The notes under the pieces were generated by a model. It was given only the letters and a program-made list of their open reading frames with translations, had not been told where the DNA came from and did not search any database. From CAVRGQ01 sp963720785 (GTDB lineage Bacteria; Actinomycetota; Acidimicrobiia; IMCC26256; DASPTH01), in assembly GCA_963720785.1 (NCBI GenBank), contig CAVRGQ010000005.1:372001-436000 (forward strand): a stretch of 64,000 nucleotides of DNA. The letters are read 5' to 3'. The position numbers and the translations under genes were made by a program. Shown here one piece after another: positions 33,642 through 41,940 of the stretch (its first letter is position 1; each line of letters starts with the position of its first letter).

Positions 33642-34253
33642 ATGCCGCGCCCCGCCCACTACGAGACCGCGACGGTCCGGATCGACAAGCTGATCGTCGG
33701 CCCCGTCGAGAACAACGTGTTCGTCGTCCGGTGCAAAGGCACCGGGGAGGCGGTCATCGTCGACGCCGCGAACGAGCACGAGCTGCTGCTCGAGGTCGCC
33801 CGGGCCACGGGCGTCCGCCGCGTGCTCACCACCCACGGCCACTGGGACCACATCCAGGCCGTCGAGGCGGTGCGCAACGCGGGGATCGACGTCGGGATCG
33901 CCACCGCCGATGCCGAGATGCTCCCCGGCTACGACTTCGTCCTCCCCGACGACGACGTGCTGTCCGTCGGCGACCTGCGCATCCGCACCATCCACAACCC
34001 GGGCCACACGCCGGGCTCCACCTCGTTCCTGCTCGAGGGCCACCCGATCCTCTTCAGCGGCGACACCCTCTTCCCGGGCGGCGCGGGCAACACGTCGTTC
34101 CCCGGCGGCGACTTCGCCCAGATCATCGAGTCGATCGACCGCCGCCTGTTCACCCTGCCGGTCGACACGATCGTGCTGCCCGGCCACGGCCTCGACACCA
34201 CGATCGGCACCGAGCGGCCCCATCTCCAGGAGTGGGTGGACCGCGGATGGTGA
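33642..34253 (+). CDS. MBL-fold hydrolase (glyoxalase II-like)
   Basis: A 203-residue metallo-beta-lactamase-fold enzyme. The metal-binding motif T-H65-G-H67-W-D69-H70 is intact, followed by NPGHTPGSTSFLL (second His) and ILFSGDTLFPGG (bridging Asp), and VLPGHG near the C-terminus (last His). Size and motifs match the short glyoxalase-II-like thioesterases common in actinobacteria. The final residues RGW and the stop codon lie inside the first copy of a 27-bp repeat that leads into map. Confidence 0.85.
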   Translation: MPRPAHYETATVRIDKLIVGPVENNVFVVRCKGTGEAVIVDAANEHELLLEVARATGVRRVLTTHGHWDHIQAVEAVRNAGIDVGIATADAEMLPGYDFVLPDDDVLSVGDLRIRTIHNPGHTPGSTSFLLEGHPILFSGDTLFPGGAGNTSFPGGDFAQIIESIDRRLFTLPVDTIVLPGHGLDTTIGTERPHLQEWVDRGW

Positions 34254-34298
34254 CGAGTGGAGCGAGGTCGTCGCGGATGGTGACGAGCGGAGCGAGGC
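34242..34298 (+). repeat. Two 27-bp direct repeats between MBL gene and map
   Basis: The units 34242-34268 and 34272-34298 start CGCGGATGGTGACGAG and end GGAGCGAGG plus one base, differing at two positions with a 30-base period. Each contains ATGGTGA. The unit ends with GAGCGGAGCGAGG, the core of the interspersed repeat found elsewhere in the window. Confidence 0.8.
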
Positions 34299-34305
34299 CA
34301 GGGAG

Positions 34306-35256
34306 ATGGTGAGCATCGGCACGCGCGGCGCCGCGGGGGACGCACCGGTGCTGCGCGCCAACGACGACTGCTGGTGCGGGAGCGGCAAGAAGTACAAGCG
34401 TTGCCACAAGCAGCGGCTGCTCACGCCGGGTCGCGTCACACCGATGCGATCCGTGCCCGACACGATCGAGCGGCCCGACTACGCGGTCGCCGGCGATCCG
34501 CAGCGCACGAGTGAGCCGATGGTGAAGTCGCCCGAGGTGATCGAGCGCATGCGGGTCGCCGGTCGACTCGCCAAGGAGATCCTCGACGAGATCGCCGCGG
34601 CGATCGCGCCCGGCGTCACCACCGAGGCGCTCGACGTGATCTCACACGAGGCGCACGTGCGTCGTGGCGTGTACCCGAGCCCGCTGAACTACCGCGCGTT
34701 CCCGAAGTCGGTGTGCACATCGGTGAACGAGGTGATTTGCCACGGCATCCCCGACGACCGCGCCCTGCGCGACGGCGACATCGTCAACGTCGACGTCACC
34801 GTGTTCACCGGGGGCGTGCACGGCGACACCGACGCCACCTACCCCGTCGGCGACATCGACCCGCGCTCCGCGCGGTTGCTGCGCGTCACCAAGGAGTGCC
34901 TCGACCTCGCGATCGCCGAGGTGCGGCCGGGCGCGCCGATCAACGCGATCGGACGCGCCATCGAGAACCACGCACACGCGCACGGCTTCTCCGTGGTGCG
35001 GTCGTTCGTCGGCCACGGCGTCGGTGAGGTGTTCCACTCCGCGCCGCAGGTGCCGCACTACTACGAGCCGAACGCCACCCTGCTCCTCGAGGCCGGCATG
35101 ACGTTCACCATCGAGCCGATGATCACGATGGGCTCGATCCAGCCGGTCATCTGGGCCGACGACTGGACCGCCGTCACCGCCGACGGCTCCCGCGCCGCGC
35201 AGTACGAGCACACCGTGCTCGTCACCGACACCGGCGTCGACATCCTCACCGCCTGA
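34306..35256 (+). CDS. map: Methionine aminopeptidase with N-terminal SEC-C motif
   Basis: A 316-residue enzyme that removes the initiator Met from new proteins. Residues 20-36 (NDDCWCGSGKKYKRCHK; C22, C24, C33, H34) form a SEC-C zinc motif, which is thought to help ribosome docking in actinobacterial MetAPs. The M24 domain has the metal ligands in VNVDVTVFTGGVHGDTDATY (two Asp), SFVGHGVGEVFH (His), FTIEPMI (Glu) and YEHTVLV (Glu). ATG at 34306 or GTG at 34309 are both possible. It ends convergently with a GT4 gene, with a stem-loop between. Confidence 0.92.
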   Translation: MVSIGTRGAAGDAPVLRANDDCWCGSGKKYKRCHKQRLLTPGRVTPMRSVPDTIERPDYAVAGDPQRTSEPMVKSPEVIERMRVAGRLAKEILDEIAAAIAPGVTTEALDVISHEAHVRRGVYPSPLNYRAFPKSVCTSVNEVICHGIPDDRALRDGDIVNVDVTVFTGGVHGDTDATYPVGDIDPRSARLLRVTKECLDLAIAEVRPGAPINAIGRAIENHAHAHGFSVVRSFVGHGVGEVFHSAPQVPHYYEPNATLLLEAGMTFTIEPMITMGSIQPVIWADDWTAVTADGSRAAQYEHTVLVTDTGVDILTA

Positions 35257-35265
35257 TTCCCCGCA

Positions 35266-35310
35266 GGCTGCGTCACCAGACCAGGCCATGACGGGTCTGC
35301 TGACGCAACC
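35266..35310. terminator. Bidirectional stem-loop after map
   Basis: Arms 35266-35283 and 35293-35310 pair over 18 positions with about three mismatches around a nine-base loop. It lies between the convergent map and GT4 genes and has no T-run. Confidence 0.6.
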
Positions 35311-35315
35311 TCGGA

Positions 35316-36446
35316 TCAGGGCATGCGCAGAGCCTCGGCGTAGACGGCGGCGGTCTCCTGGGCGCAGCGGGGCCAGGAGAACTGCAGCACCCGTTCCCGG
35401 CCGCGGGCGGCGAGCGCCCGCCGCTCGGCGTCGTGGAGCAACAGGTCGCGGAAGGCGTCGACCCAGGCCTCGAGGTCGTCGGGGGCGACGTAGCGCGCCG
35501 CGTCGCCCCCGACCTCTCGCAGCGCAGGGATGTCGGCACAGACCACGGCGGTGTCCTGGGCCATGGCCTCGAGCACCGGGATGCCGAACCCCTCGTGGCG
35601 GCTCGGGAAGGCGAACAGGTCGGCCCCGGCGAACAACGGGAAGATGTCGTGGCGCCCCACCGGGCCGAGCAGGCGCAACCGGTCGCCGAGGGCGCGGGCG
35701 ACCGCGCCGTCCTCGTCGTCGGCGAGCCAGCCCTTGGGCCCGGCGAGCACGAGCCGGTGCGGCACGTCGTCGCCGAGTCGGGTGAACGCGTCGAGCAACA
35801 CGCGCACGTTCTTGCGCGGCTGATGCGTTCCCGCCCAGAACACGTACGGCTCGTCGCCGAGCGCGAAGGCGTCCCGCACGCGTGCCACGTCGTCGGGTGT
35901 GGCGGCCTCGAGATCGACACCGTTGTGCACCACGCGGATGTGGTCGCGCCGGATGGGCGTGTGCGCGGCCACCTCGTCGGCACTGAACTCCGACACCGCG
36001 ATCACGAGGCGCGCCCGCTTCGCCGCGGCGCGGAACCCGATCCGATGGAAGTACACCCCGCGCTTCGTGAACGCCTCGGGCATCGTGATGGGCGCGGCGT
36101 CGTGCACGGTGACGACGAGCGGCACCTTGCCCGTGGGCGGCACCGCGGGCGAGGGCGCGTGCACGAGGTCGACCGGGGCCACCCGCCGTACGGGGTTGGC
36201 GAGCCCCGGGAGGTGCCAGGCGTCGTAGAGCACGGGGGCGGGCAGCGGCAGGATCACGGGGTCGAGCCCCTCGAGGCCGTGGGCCGCCAACGCGGCCTCC
36301 ACCTGTGCCGGTGAGTGGCGCGCGGTGAAGGGGGTCACGTCGATCCCGAGACCCGGGAGTAGCCTCACCAACTCTGCCGTGTAGCGACCGATGCCGCCCG
36401 GCGCCTCGTGGAGCAACTGTTCGACGTTGACGGCAACTCGCACCAT
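35316..36446 (-). CDS. Glycosyltransferase family 4
   Basis: A 376-residue GT-B enzyme. N-terminal half: VNVEQLLHEAPGGIGRYTAE, VDLVHAPSPAVPP and VVTVHDAAPITMPEAFTKRG. C-terminal donor site: YVFWAGTHQPRKNVRVLLDA, HRLVLAGPKGW and the E-x7-E in SRHEGFGIPVLEAMAQDTAVV. The pattern is that of mannosyltransferases in capsule and lipoglycan loci. The ATG at 36446 overlaps the start region of a divergent GT4 on the plus strand by about 20 bases, so neither gene has a separate promoter region. Confidence 0.85.
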   Translation of the reverse strand: MVRVAVNVEQLLHEAPGGIGRYTAELVRLLPGLGIDVTPFTARHSPAQVEAALAAHGLEGLDPVILPLPAPVLYDAWHLPGLANPVRRVAPVDLVHAPSPAVPPTGKVPLVVTVHDAAPITMPEAFTKRGVYFHRIGFRAAAKRARLVIAVSEFSADEVAAHTPIRRDHIRVVHNGVDLEAATPDDVARVRDAFALGDEPYVFWAGTHQPRKNVRVLLDAFTRLGDDVPHRLVLAGPKGWLADDEDGAVARALGDRLRLLGPVGRHDIFPLFAGADLFAFPSRHEGFGIPVLEAMAQDTAVVCADIPALREVGGDAARYVAPDDLEAWVDAFRDLLLHDAERRALAARGRERVLQFSWPRCAQETAAVYAEALRMP

Positions 36447-37551
36447 CAGGGTCCTTTCCGTGCAGCCGGTCGCCGAGCGCGGTGGATCGGACCAGGCACT
36501 GCTGCGCCTCGTGCGGAGCCTCCCACGCGGTGAGTTCGACTTCCACATCGCCGTGCCGGGGCCGTCGCCGCTCGCGGCGGAGTTCGCGGCCGCGGGTGCA
36601 ACCCTGCACGTGGTGCCGATGGAGCGCCTGTCCACCTCGCACGATGCCGGCACCTGGGCGCGCTACGTCGCCGGCTGGCCGGTCGCAGTGTGGCGCCTGC
36701 GGAAGCTGATCCGCACGCTCGACGTCGACGTCGTGCACACCAACTCGTTGCACTCCCTCTATGGCTGGGCCGCCGCCCGCCTCACCCGCCGGACCCACGT
36801 GTGGCACGCGCGCGAGATCGTCGTGCAGTCGGGCGCGGCCCTGCGCCTCGAACGGTTCCTGTGCCGGCACTTCGCCACGAAGGTGGTCGCGGTGTCGTAC
36901 GCGGTCGCCGCCCAACTCGACCCGGCCAATGTCGTCGTGCTCGACGAGCACCTCGACCCGTCGGAGTTCGCGCCGCGCCACGCCGGCGCCTTCCGCGCCG
37001 TGGTCGGCATCCCCGACGACGAGCCGGTGATCGGTGCGATCGGCCGCCTCGACCCGTTGAAGGGATTCGACGTCCTGCTCGACGCGTTCCTGCGGCTGCG
37101 GACCACCGAACCCGCGCTCCACCTCGTGATCGTGGGCGCTCCCGTGCTCGGGCAGGAGGAGTACGGACGTGAACTCGCGGAACGGTGCGCCACCACCGAC
37201 GGCGTGCACCTGCTCGACTCCCGTGACGACATCCCCGAAGTGGTGGCCGACTTCGACGTCCTCGCCTTGCCGTCGGTCGAGCCGGAGTCGTACGGGCTGG
37301 TCCTGGTGGAGGCGCTGGCGAGTGGCGTGCCCGTCGTCGCGACCGACCACGGCGGCCCGCCCGAACTCGTCGCCCGCGCCGAGCCGGGGAGCGGGCGCCT
37401 GGTGCCACCGGGCGAGGTCGTGCCGCTGGCCGACGCGCTCGCCGCGCTCCTGCCGCCCCGCACGTCCACCGCAGCACGCCGACGCCGCACCCGGCGGATC
37501 ACCCTGCCCCCCGCGCGCTTCGCCGACCTCTTCCGTTCCGTCGCCCGCTGA
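36427..37551 (+). CDS. Glycosyltransferase family 4
   Basis: A GT-B enzyme of about 374 residues. Acceptor domain: RVLSVQPVAERGGSDQALLR and VVHTNSLHSLYGWAAARLTR. Donor domain: IGAIGRLDPLKGFDVLLDA, LHLVIVGAPV and SVEPESYGLVLVEALASGVP, with the E-x7-E pair. The start is unclear: the first beta-strand (IRVLSV) needs a codon before it, so TTG at 36427 is chosen, which overlaps the divergent gene by 20 bases; GTG at 36460 avoids overlap but removes that strand. It ends before a strong stem-loop. Confidence 0.82.
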   Translation: MTATRTIRVLSVQPVAERGGSDQALLRLVRSLPRGEFDFHIAVPGPSPLAAEFAAAGATLHVVPMERLSTSHDAGTWARYVAGWPVAVWRLRKLIRTLDVDVVHTNSLHSLYGWAAARLTRRTHVWHAREIVVQSGAALRLERFLCRHFATKVVAVSYAVAAQLDPANVVVLDEHLDPSEFAPRHAGAFRAVVGIPDDEPVIGAIGRLDPLKGFDVLLDAFLRLRTTEPALHLVIVGAPVLGQEEYGRELAERCATTDGVHLLDSRDDIPEVVADFDVLALPSVEPESYGLVLVEALASGVPVVATDHGGPPELVARAEPGSGRLVPPGEVVPLADALAALLPPRTSTAARRRRTRRITLPPARFADLFRSVAR

Positions 37552-37562
37552 CCCACCCTCAC

Positions 37563-37614
37563 CGTTTTGGCGCTCTTGCGCGCCGCTATGAGGGCCCCGA
37601 AGAGCGCCAAAACG
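37563..37614. terminator. Perfect 15-bp stem-loop between convergent genes
   Basis: Arms 37563-37577 (CGTTTTGGCGCTCTT) and 37600-37614 are exact complements around a 22-base loop, and A/T tracts at the stem base work in both directions. It lies between a GT4 and an MBL-fold gene. Confidence 0.8.
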
Positions 37615-37624
37615 AGGCGCGCGG

Positions 37625-39023
37625 CTAGTTCGAGGCGCCCTGGAGGCGGGAGTAGGCGCGACGGGCAGCCGCGAACGCGGGCGAGTCGGGACGCAGGCGG
37701 GCGCGCACGGCATCCTTCGCCTGCTGCTCGATCGTCGCCCGCAACCAAGTGAGCGTGCCCGTGCGCCGCCGGTACTCGGCGAAGTACTCCTTCACCTCGG
37801 CGCGGGTGTGCGCTCGTCCGTTGTCGGCGTACTTGGTCACGTAGGGCGTGAAGTCGGGGTAGAGCCCCGACACCGGCCACTTCCCGTGCAGCGTGGTGCG
37901 CATGAAGTTGCCGATGAGCAGGTCGTCGAAGATCTCCCACTCCACGGCGGCGAGGAGCGAGGCGCGCGGCACTGCGAACGTGAGCGACCGCCCGTGCCCG
38001 TCGCCGAGCGGCACCCGGTGCTCGCGCCCACCCACGACGAAGTCGACGTGGTCGATGCGGCGCGGCAAGGTGCTCGACCCGCTGGAAGTAGTGCGCGACC
38101 GCGTCGAGCTCGCCGGGGCGCAGCACGTCGTCCCAGTCGTCACCGAAGTCGGAAGGCGCCAGCACGAGGTCGGGCGCCGCTGCGGGATCGATCGCCGTGA
38201 GTGCACCCGCGTGCTCCGGCCCGTTGCTGCAATCGACCTGCACGTACGGCGGCGTGAGCGTGACGGTGGCGGAGCGGAAGCCCTGCGGGTAGTCGTCGAC
38301 GCCCGTGGTGAACTCGTTGGCCCACGCGCTGTCGCGGCGCTGGTAGCGGTGGAACGAGCTGAACGGCACGTAGTGCGTCACGCCGAACGTCTCCGCCATC
38401 CGCGCGCAGTCCGCGCCGACCTCGAAGCCGGCTTCCTTGCGCAACTGCCCGACGCCAGGGACGCGCGCGCCCTGCTCGTCGAAGAAGTTGATCATGTCGG
38501 CGTCGCCGTACCCCATGAGCCGCAGCAGGTACGACTGCGGGTACTCGCGCACGATGCGCTTCACCAACGCGCCCCACCCGTGGTCGGCCGCGTCGTTGAG
38601 GTTCACGACCAGCGTGCCGCCCACGTCGATCAGCAGCACCGCGTCCTGGAGCACGTCGGCGATGCAGAGCACCCGCACCCGGTCGGACAACCGCACCCAC
38701 TGCCCGTCGGGGAGCACCTCCACGCGGTAGCCGTCACGCCGGAGATCGTTGGCGATCCGGCCCCCGACGTGGTCGGGCAGGAGGATGCGCGTGTCCTGGA
38801 ACAACGCGAGGGAAGCGGGGTTGAGGTGGTCGGGATGGCCGTGCGAGAACCACACCGCTCCGGCGGAGCGCACCGCCTGGTCCTGCGCCGCCGGGATCTC
38901 GTGGGCCAGCCCCCAGCTGCCGAAGTAGGCGCTGCCGCGAATCCACGGGTCGCAGGCCAGCACCGGGCCGTCATCGTGCACCACGGCCGTTGCGTTGCCG
39001 ATGGTCTCGAACCCCAATTCCAT
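37625..39023 (-). CDS. MBL-fold protein of glycan locus, frameshifted
   Basis: A 466-residue protein when repaired. Residues 1-230 are an MBL-fold domain with H61-G-H63-P-D65-H66 (FSHGHPDHLNP), ADVLQDAVLLIDVGG and NLNDAAD, like UlaG- or CMP-NeuAc-hydroxylase-type MBL proteins found in polysaccharide clusters. The C-terminal half (VDFVVGGREHRVPLGDGHGR, WEIFDDLLIGNFMRTTLHGK) also occurs in those proteins. The frame breaks at about 38057-38065; adding one CG joins EHLAA to RRIDHVDF. It could modify a nucleotide sugar or glycan. The start has a -10 box (TAGCCT) six bases upstream. Confidence 0.72.
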
Positions 39024-39029
39024 GCGGGC

Positions 39030-39035
39030 AGGCTA
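39030..39035 (-). promoter_or_regulatory. -10 box TAGCCT for MBL-fold gene
   Basis: The minus-strand TAGCCT ends six bases before the ATG at 39023. This is the same leaderless arrangement as at 27107 and 32351. Confidence 0.5.
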
Positions 39036-39086
39036 CGGCGGCGCCCTCGCCGGCCCGGGTCCGACGGTTCCGGGCCCGAGGGTGGG

Positions 39087-39109
39087 TAGCCTCGCCGGGA
39101 AGCTTCCCG
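39087..39109 (+). promoter_or_regulatory. -10 box and overlapping 14-bp palindrome upstream of egt operon
   Basis: A -10-like TAGCCT (39087-39092) is followed by the perfect palindrome CGGGAAGCTTCCCG (39096-39109), which would cover the +1 site. This is a plausible promoter-operator for the egt operon; the transcript would have a leader of about 150 bases before the short ORF at 39249. Confidence 0.45.
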
Positions 39110-39248
39110 CGCCATCGCGGGTTGCCACGTCGGTCGCCGGGGCATGATCCGCCGGACCCGACCGCGCCGTATCTCCCCCACGGAGCGTCGGCCCCCGACG
39201 CCCGCCGCCCCCGCAGAGCCCCATCCGAAACCACCCGAGGAGGACCCC

Positions 39249-39323
39249 GTGAGCTCCTGGTACCTCTGGACGTCGCCGGTACGGAACCTCGACTGGGTCG
39301 CGACCCTGTACGGGTACCGGTAA
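39249..39323 (+). CDS. 24-residue aromatic-rich ORF coupled to egtA
   Basis: It begins MSSWYLWTSPVRN and ends VATLYGYR, with three Trp and three Tyr. The GTG at 39249 is preceded by GAGGAGGA at an ideal spacing, much stronger than any site for egtA. The TAA stop is only two bases before the egtA GTG at 39326, so egtA translation probably depends on ribosomes finishing this ORF. It may be a leader peptide controlling the ergothioneine genes. It has no signal peptide, and no known leader family was recognised. Confidence 0.55.
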   Translation: MSSWYLWTSPVRNLDWVATLYGYR

Positions 39324-39325
39324 CC

Positions 39326-40549
39326 GTGCCGTCGTCCACCCCTTCGCTGTCCCGCCTCGACGTGGCGGCGCACGTCGCCTCGCAGGTGTTCGCACCGAGC
39401 GCGCGTGGCCGGGTCGGGATCGAGCTGGAGTGGGTCACCGTGCCCGGCGCCGCCGCCCCCTCGCCGTCGCCCGACGAGGTGCGCGGCGCGCTCCCCGACC
39501 CCCTCCCCGGTGACAGCCGCGTGACGTTCGAGCCGGGCGGGCAGCTCGAGCTCAGCGGACCGGTCGGCGACGATCTCGCGACCGCGCTCGCCGCGATGCA
39601 CGCCGACGTCGCCGCCGTTCGGCACGCGCTGAGTCGGCTCGGCCTCGAGATCGTCGGCACCGGCATCGACTCCAGTCGCGAGCGCGAGCGCGTGCTCGAC
39701 GCGCCGCGCTACCGCGCGATGGAGGAGTACTTCGACGCCCACTGGCCCGCGGGGCGCACGATGATGCGCCACACCGCGTCGATCCAGGTGAACCTCGACA
39801 TCGGCGAGGCCGACGACATCCCCGCACGTTGGCAGCGGGCCCACGACCTCGGCCCGGTCCTGGTCGCCGCATTCGCGAACTCACCGTTCGACGCGCGCGG
39901 TCGCGTCACCGGATGGTGCTCCACCCGCTTCGCGGTGTGGGACGGCATCGACCCGTCGCGCACGGGCGCGGCCTTCGTCGACGGCATCGACCCGGACACC
40001 GCGTTCACCCGCTACGTCCTCGACGCGCGCGTGATGATGCTCTGGCCCGACGGCCCCACCTCCCCTCACGGCGCGGCAGTGGTGCCGCGCCCGGAGCTCA
40101 CGTTCGGCGAGTGGCTCGACCAGGGCAACGAGCACGGCTTCCCCACCGCCGACGACCTCACGTACCACCTCACCACGCTGTTCCCGCCGGTCCGGCCGCG
40201 CGGCTGGCTCGAGTTGCGCATGATCGACGGTCTGCCCCCGGAGTGGTGGCCGGTCGCCGTGGCGGTCACCACCGCGCTGCTCGACGACGCGACTGCGGCG
40301 GCCGCCGTCGACGACGCCCTCGTCGCCACGCGCGGCGAGTGGTCCACCGCGGCGCGCTGCGGGCTCGCCGATCCGGCGCTCCAGCGGGCCGCGGTCGCGT
40401 GCTTCGACGCCGCTCGGGCGGCGCTGCCCGGCATGGGCGTCGACGCCACGACGCTCGCCGCGCTCGACGAGTACCGACTGCGCTACGTCGACCGCGGCCG
40501 CTCCCCCGCACACGACCGCATCGACGAGCGGATCGCGGCGCGCGCATGA
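39326..40549 (+). CDS. egtA: Glutamate-cysteine ligase for ergothioneine
   Basis: A 407-residue GCS2-type ligase making gamma-glutamyl-cysteine. Family features include GIELEWVTVPG, VTFEPGGQLELSGP, MMRHTASIQVNLDIG and RPRGWLELRMIDGLPPEWW. The GTG at 39326 is two bases after a short ORF and no own ribosome site is seen, so initiation is probably coupled. The stop overlaps the egtB ATG (ATGA). gamma-Glu-Cys supplies the sulfur donor used by EgtB. Confidence 0.9.
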   Translation: MPSSTPSLSRLDVAAHVASQVFAPSARGRVGIELEWVTVPGAAAPSPSPDEVRGALPDPLPGDSRVTFEPGGQLELSGPVGDDLATALAAMHADVAAVRHALSRLGLEIVGTGIDSSRERERVLDAPRYRAMEEYFDAHWPAGRTMMRHTASIQVNLDIGEADDIPARWQRAHDLGPVLVAAFANSPFDARGRVTGWCSTRFAVWDGIDPSRTGAAFVDGIDPDTAFTRYVLDARVMMLWPDGPTSPHGAAVVPRPELTFGEWLDQGNEHGFPTADDLTYHLTTLFPPVRPRGWLELRMIDGLPPEWWPVAVAVTTALLDDATAAAAVDDALVATRGEWSTAARCGLADPALQRAAVACFDAARAALPGMGVDATTLAALDEYRLRYVDRGRSPAHDRIDERIAARA

Positions 40550-41910
40550 CCGCAGGGACGGCCGACGCCACGAATTCCGTGAACACCATCGACCACGACG
40601 CGGTCACCGGCGCGCTCGCCGAAGCGCGCGCCCGCACACTCACGTTGCTCGACCCCGTACCGGTCGCCGAACAGGCGCGTCAGGTGTCACCACTGATGTC
40701 GCCGTTGTGCTGGGACCTCGCGCACATCGGTCACTACGAGGAGTTGTGGCTCGTGCGCGCGATCAGCGAGGCGCCGCCGACGGAGCCGCGCTTCGACGAC
40801 GTGTACGACGCGTTCCGCCACTCCAGGCGCGAGCGGTCGCGCCTCGACATCCTCGCGCCCGCCGAGGCGCGCGAGTTCGACGCGCAGGTGCGCGAGCGCA
40901 CACTCGCGGTGCTCGACCGCGTCGACCTCCGCACCGGCGCGCCTCTGCTCCACGACGGCTTCGTGTACGGCATGGTCGTGCAGCACGAGCACCAGCACGT
41001 CGAGACGATGCTCGCGACGATCCAGTTGATGGAGCAGTACGCGCACCCCGCCGCCGACGGCGACACGACCACCACCGGACCGACCACCGGACCGACCACC
41101 GGGCCGACCACCGAGCCGACCACCGGGCCGACCACCGCACCCGCACGCACCGCCGACCTGCCCGACGAGGTGCTCGTGCCCGCGGGACCGTTCACCATGG
41201 GCACCGACGACCACCCCTGGGCCTACGACAACGAACGGACCGCGCACGAGGTGGAGCTCCCCGCGTTCCGCATCGACACCACCCCCGTCACCAACGGCAG
41301 CTACCTCGAGTTCGTCGAAGCCGGTGCGTATGCCGACGACGGGTTGTGGACCCGAGCGGGACGCGAGTGGCGCGACGAGGCGCAGCTCCGCGCGCCACAG
41401 TTCTGGGCGTGCGCCGCCGACGGCACCTGGACGCGCCGGCGCTACGGACGCGTCGAGCCGCTCCCGCTCGAGGAGCCCGTCCAGCACGTCTGCTGGTACG
41501 AGGCCGACGCGTACGCGCGCTGGCGCGGCGGCCGCCTCCCCACCGAGGCCGAGTGGGAGCGTGCCGCGCAGGGCGCATCGCTCGCCGCCGCCAACCTCTG
41601 GAGTGCGGGCCCGCACCGCTTCGGCCCGTCACCCGTGGGCTCGCGCCCCGGCGGCGTGAGCGATTGCGGCGCGCACCAGATGCTCGGCGACGTGTGGGAG
41701 TGGACGAGCAGCGACTTCGGCCCGTACCCCGGGTTCCGCGCGTTCCCGTACCCCGAGTACTCCGAGGTGTTCTTCGGCGACGAGTACAAGGTGCTGCGCG
41801 GTGGTTCGTGGGCGACGCACCCCGTCGCGGCGCGCACCACGTTCCGCAACTGGGACTACCCCATCCGGCGGCAGATCTTCGCCGGCTTCCGCTGCGCCCG
41901 CGACGCGTGA
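40546..41910 (+). CDS. egtB: Ergothioneine sulfoxide synthase
   Basis: A 454-residue non-heme iron enzyme that joins hercynine and gamma-Glu-Cys. The N-terminal DinB-like domain has iron ligands in AHIGHYEE (H60/H63) and QHEHQHVE (H147, H151). The C-terminal FGE-sulfatase domain runs from VPAGPFTMGTDDHPWAYDNE to GGSWATHPVAARTTFRNWDY. The two are joined by six tandem Thr-Thr-Gly-Pro-like repeats (residues 176-199), an unusual linker. It overlaps egtA by four bases; egtC follows after 30 bases. Confidence 0.92.
   Translation: MTAGTADATNSVNTIDHDAVTGALAEARARTLTLLDPVPVAEQARQVSPLMSPLCWDLAHIGHYEELWLVRAISEAPPTEPRFDDVYDAFRHSRRERSRLDILAPAEAREFDAQVRERTLAVLDRVDLRTGAPLLHDGFVYGMVVQHEHQHVETMLATIQLMEQYAHPAADGDTTTTGPTTGPTTGPTTEPTTGPTTAPARTADLPDEVLVPAGPFTMGTDDHPWAYDNERTAHEVELPAFRIDTTPVTNGSYLEFVEAGAYADDGLWTRAGREWRDEAQLRAPQFWACAADGTWTRRRYGRVEPLPLEEPVQHVCWYEADAYARWRGGRLPTEAEWERAAQGASLAAANLWSAGPHRFGPSPVGSRPGGVSDCGAHQMLGDVWEWTSSDFGPYPGFRAFPYPEYSEVFFGDEYKVLRGGSWATHPVAARTTFRNWDYPIRRQIFAGFRCARDA
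41071..41142 (+). repeat. Six tandem 12-bp units in egtB
   Basis: The units ACCACCGGACCG (x2), ACCACCGGGCCG, ACCACCGAGCCG, ACCACCGGGCCG and ACCACCGCACCC encode TTGP/TTEP/TTAP in the linker between the two EgtB domains. The array is in frame, so copy number can change without disrupting the protein. Confidence 0.9.
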
Positions 41911-41940
41911 CCGCGGGACTCCTGAACCTGGACGCCTGAC

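Noticed and set aside
34306..34410. SEC-C zinc motif fused to methionine aminopeptidase as a novelty
   Set aside because: This arrangement is known in actinobacterial MetAP proteins.
39249..39323. RiPP precursor peptide
   Set aside because: No modification genes nearby and no leader/core division; coupling to egtA makes a leader role more likely.
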